Shown: one piece after another, positions 3,472 through 5,435 of the stretch | Layout of the letters: each line of letters begins with the position of its first letter | How positions within the stretch are numbered: position 1 is the stretch's first letter | From: Bacteroidota bacterium | Lineage (GTDB): Bacteria > Bacteroidota > Ignavibacteria > Kapaibacteriales > UBA2268 | Length of the DNA: 5,435 nucleotides | Direction: 5' to 3' | Assembly: GCA_022708005.1 (NCBI GenBank) | Contig: JAKIZN010000134.1 | Span: 1 to 5,435, forward strand | Notes under the pieces: generated by a model | Databases searched by the model: none | Seen by the model: the letters and a program-made list of their open reading frames with translations, nothing else | Told to the model about the DNA's origin: nothing | Position numbers and translations under genes: made by a program

Positions 3472-5435
3472 ATGGCAGGCTATCCTTTTCGAGAAATTGA
3501 GCCTAAGTGGCAGAAATTCTGGCAAACGAATAAAGTTTATAAAGTAGAAGATGATTTTTCTAAGCCAAAATATTATATACTCGATATGTTCCCATATCCG
3601 AGCGGTGCTGGGCTGCATATTGGGCATCCAGCGGGCTATACGGCAACTGATATTATTGCCCGCTATAAAAAAATGCGTGGTTTCAATGTCTTGCATCCAA
3701 TGGGATTTGATGCTTTCGGGCTGCCAACAGAGCGATATGCAATGATAACGGGTATCCATCCAAACGTTGCAACTGAAAAGAATATCGAGCATTTCAAAAG
3801 ACAATTGGAGCTTATTGGGCTCGGATACGATTGGGATAGAATGGTCAATACCACTTCGCCAGATTATTATAAATGGACGCAGTGGATGTTCCTGAAAATA
3901 TACAATTCTTTTTACGATAGAGATGCTAAGCGGGCAAGACCGATTGAAGAGTTGCCTATACCAGAAAATTTAACAGAACAAAAAGCAATAGATGATTACG
4001 TCGATAGCCGAAGATTAGCTTATGTGGCTATGATACCAGTGAATTGGTGTGCTGCACTTGGGACAGTTCTGGCTAATGAAGAAGTGGACGAGTGGAAAGA
4101 AAAAGGCTACTCCGTAGAGCGTAAGCCAATGAGGCAATGGATGCTACGCATAACTGAATACGCAGATAGATTGCTTGAAGACCTTGAATTGGTCGATTGG
4201 CCCCACTCCACAAAAGAAATGCAGAAAAATTGGATTGGCAAAAGCGAAGGAGCGCTCATCAAATTTTCTGTCGATGGTTGCGATGAACAAATCACAGTGT
4301 TCACTACTCGTCCCGATACAGTTTTTGGCTCAACTTATTTAGTGGTAGCTCCCGAGCATCCGATAGTAAGTAAAATAGTTAGCGCAGAAAAGAGCGATGA
4401 AGTAAGCAAATACATTAAAGCCGCCGCAGAAAAGAGCGATTTAGAGCGAACCGAACTATCCAAAGAAAAAACGGGCGTATTCACTGGTGCTTATGCTATC
4501 AATCCAGCAAATTCTGCGAAAATTCCTATATGGACTGCCGATTACGTGCTAGCTCACTATGGCACAGGTGCAATAATGGCTGTGCCGGGGCACGATACCC
4601 GCGATGGCGAATTTGCACGCGAATTTTCGCTGCCGATAATCCAAGTTGTAGCACCGAACGACGGCAGCACTTGCAATGTCGAAGAAGAAGCCTTTATATC
4701 TTACGACGGAGTTGGCGTTAATTCTGCAAATAGCGAAGTATCGCTCAATGGACTGCCGACTTTAAAAGCTATAGATGTAATCATAAATTGGCTCGAAAGC
4801 AAAGGTATCGGCGAGCGAAAAATCCAATTTAAGCTACGCGACTGGCTATTTTCGCGACAAAGATATTGGGGCGAACCTATGCCGATAATATTTTTTGAAG
4901 ACGGCTCCAAACGCGGGCTTGATGAAGACGAGCTACCGCTAATACTGCCCGATGTCAAGGATTTTAAGCCTGCTGGCACTGGCGAATCGCCGTTAGCTAA
5001 TGTCAATACTTGGGTGAATTTTATCGATAAAAAAACGGGCAAAAAAGCGCGGCTTGAAACTAATACCATGCCACAATGGGCTGGCTCTTGCTGGTATTAT
5101 TTGAGATATATCGACCCCGCAAATCCTAACGAATTTGTTGCAAAAGATAAAGAAAATTATTGGATGAAACCCGAAGGAGTGGATTTATACGTGGGCGGCT
5201 CCGAGCATGCCGTGCTGCACTTGCTATACGCTCGCTTTTGGCACAAAGTGCTGTATGACTATGGATTAGTCTCTACTTTAGAGCCATTCAAAAAGCTTTT
5301 CCACCAAGGTTTGATTATGGGCGAAGACGGCAGAAAAATGTCGAAATCGTTGGGCAATGTGATAAACCCAGATGTTGTTATAAACGAATATGGCGCCGAT
5401 GCTCTCCGTATTTTTGAAATGTTCTTAGGTCCGTT
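3472..5435 (+). CDS. leuS: Leucyl-tRNA synthetase, N-terminal 654 residues (partial)
   Basis: This enzyme charges tRNA-Leu with leucine using ATP in the cytoplasm and clears mischarged tRNA through its CP1 editing domain. Class I signatures are intact: HIGH at 49-52 within [13 protein letters not shown], and KMSKS at 622-626 within [13 protein letters not shown]. The CP1 editing domain (~256-440) has the threonine-rich TVFTTRPDT (275-283) and [15 protein letters not shown] (364-378) with Asp375 and Asp378, so editing looks competent. Other family blocks are [11 protein letters not shown] (251-261), [15 protein letters not shown] (455-469), [11 protein letters not shown] (533-543) and [19 protein letters not shown] (572-590). 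The zinc-type insert keeps only Cys193 (VNWC) and lacks the other cysteines, as I recall for related lineages. The start at 3472 follows AGGAA (3464-3468), a weak close Shine-Dalgarno, and [17 protein letters not shown] is a typical LeuRS N-terminus. The frame is open to the edge; the anticodon-binding and C-terminal domains lie outside. Confidence 0.98.
   Translation, partial: MAGYPFREIEPKWQKFWQTNKVYKVEDDFSKPKYYILDMFPYPSGAGLHIGHPAGYTATDIIARYKKMRGFNVLHPMGFDAFGLPTERYAMITGIHPNVATEKNIEHFKRQLELIGLGYDWDRMVNTTSPDYYKWTQWMFLKIYNSFYDRDAKRARPIEELPIPENLTEQKAIDDYVDSRRLAYVAMIPVNWCAALGTVLANEEVDEWKEKGYSVERKPMRQWMLRITEYADRLLEDLELVDWPHSTKEMQKNWIGKSEGALIKFSVDGCDEQITVFTTRPDTVFGSTYLVVAPEHPIVSKIVSAEKSDEVSKYIKAAAEKSDLERTELSKEKTGVFTGAYAINPANSAKIPIWTADYVLAHYGTGAIMAVPGHDTRDGEFAREFSLPIIQVVAPNDGSTCNVEEEAFISYDGVGVNSANSEVSLNGLPTLKAIDVIINWLESKGIGERKIQFKLRDWLFSRQRYWGEPMPIIFFEDGSKRGLDEDELPLILPDVKDFKPAGTGESPLANVNTWVNFIDKKTGKKARLETNTMPQWAGSCWYYLRYIDPANPNEFVAKDKENYWMKPEGVDLYVGGSEHAVLHLLYARFWHKVLYDYGLVSTLEPFKKLFHQGLIMGEDGRKMSKSLGNVINPDVVINEYGADALRIFEMFLGP

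Noticed and set aside
3442..3804. 120-codon minus-strand open frame
   Set aside because: It is antisense to the leuS N-terminus, where the plus frame contains the conserved HIGH region. The 122-codon minus frame at 4701-5069 is rejected for the same reason.

Overview
The window is about 60% A+T by eye and holds four genes. A truncated minus-strand gene at the left edge diverges from a plus-strand group of three: an ABC ATPase, a lytic transglycosylase, and the first ~650 codons of leucyl-tRNA synthetase, which runs off the right edge. The proteins point to the Fibrobacteres-Chlorobi-Bacteroidetes group (Bacteroidota, Ignavibacteriota or Kapabacteria-like). The pointers are a secreted Asp-box beta-propeller of the type common in that group, a CcmA-like ATPase with a 'SPYL' Q-loop, and weak or absent Shine-Dalgarno sequences. 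Chromosomal housekeeping content is clear; the exact phylum is inference.

Layout. 1-919 (minus) encodes the N-terminal 306 residues of an exported protein with four Asp-box (BNR) motifs. 920-1516 is a 597-bp divergent intergenic region packed with nested inverted repeats. 1517-2158 is the ABC ATPase. 2172-3059 is an MltD-type lytic transglycosylase, 13 bp downstream and probably co-transcribed. 3060-3471 is a second repeat-rich spacer with a related copy of one element from the first spacer. 3472-5435 is leuS, complete through the KMSKS motif but lacking its anticodon-binding C-terminus.

The genes do not form an obvious pathway. The ATPase and transglycosylase could form a small envelope-related operon, but no permease is present. 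leuS is housekeeping and separated by 412 bp.

The most unusual content is the intergenic DNA. Element A (1073-1225) is a large dyad whose arms each carry a hairpin and a TGTTTGTAG end, enclosing two identical 27-bp palindromic units. Element B (two copies, 1289-1412 and 3167-3290, about 86% identical by hand alignment) is a dyad in which each arm has four degenerate ~9-nt units spaced 9-8-9 in mirror symmetry. A 15-bp sequence occurs four times around the B copies, once as a perfect hairpin. These look like REP/MITE-like non-autonomous repeats; no transposase is visible. I found no tRNA, rRNA, CRISPR array or recognisable riboswitch.
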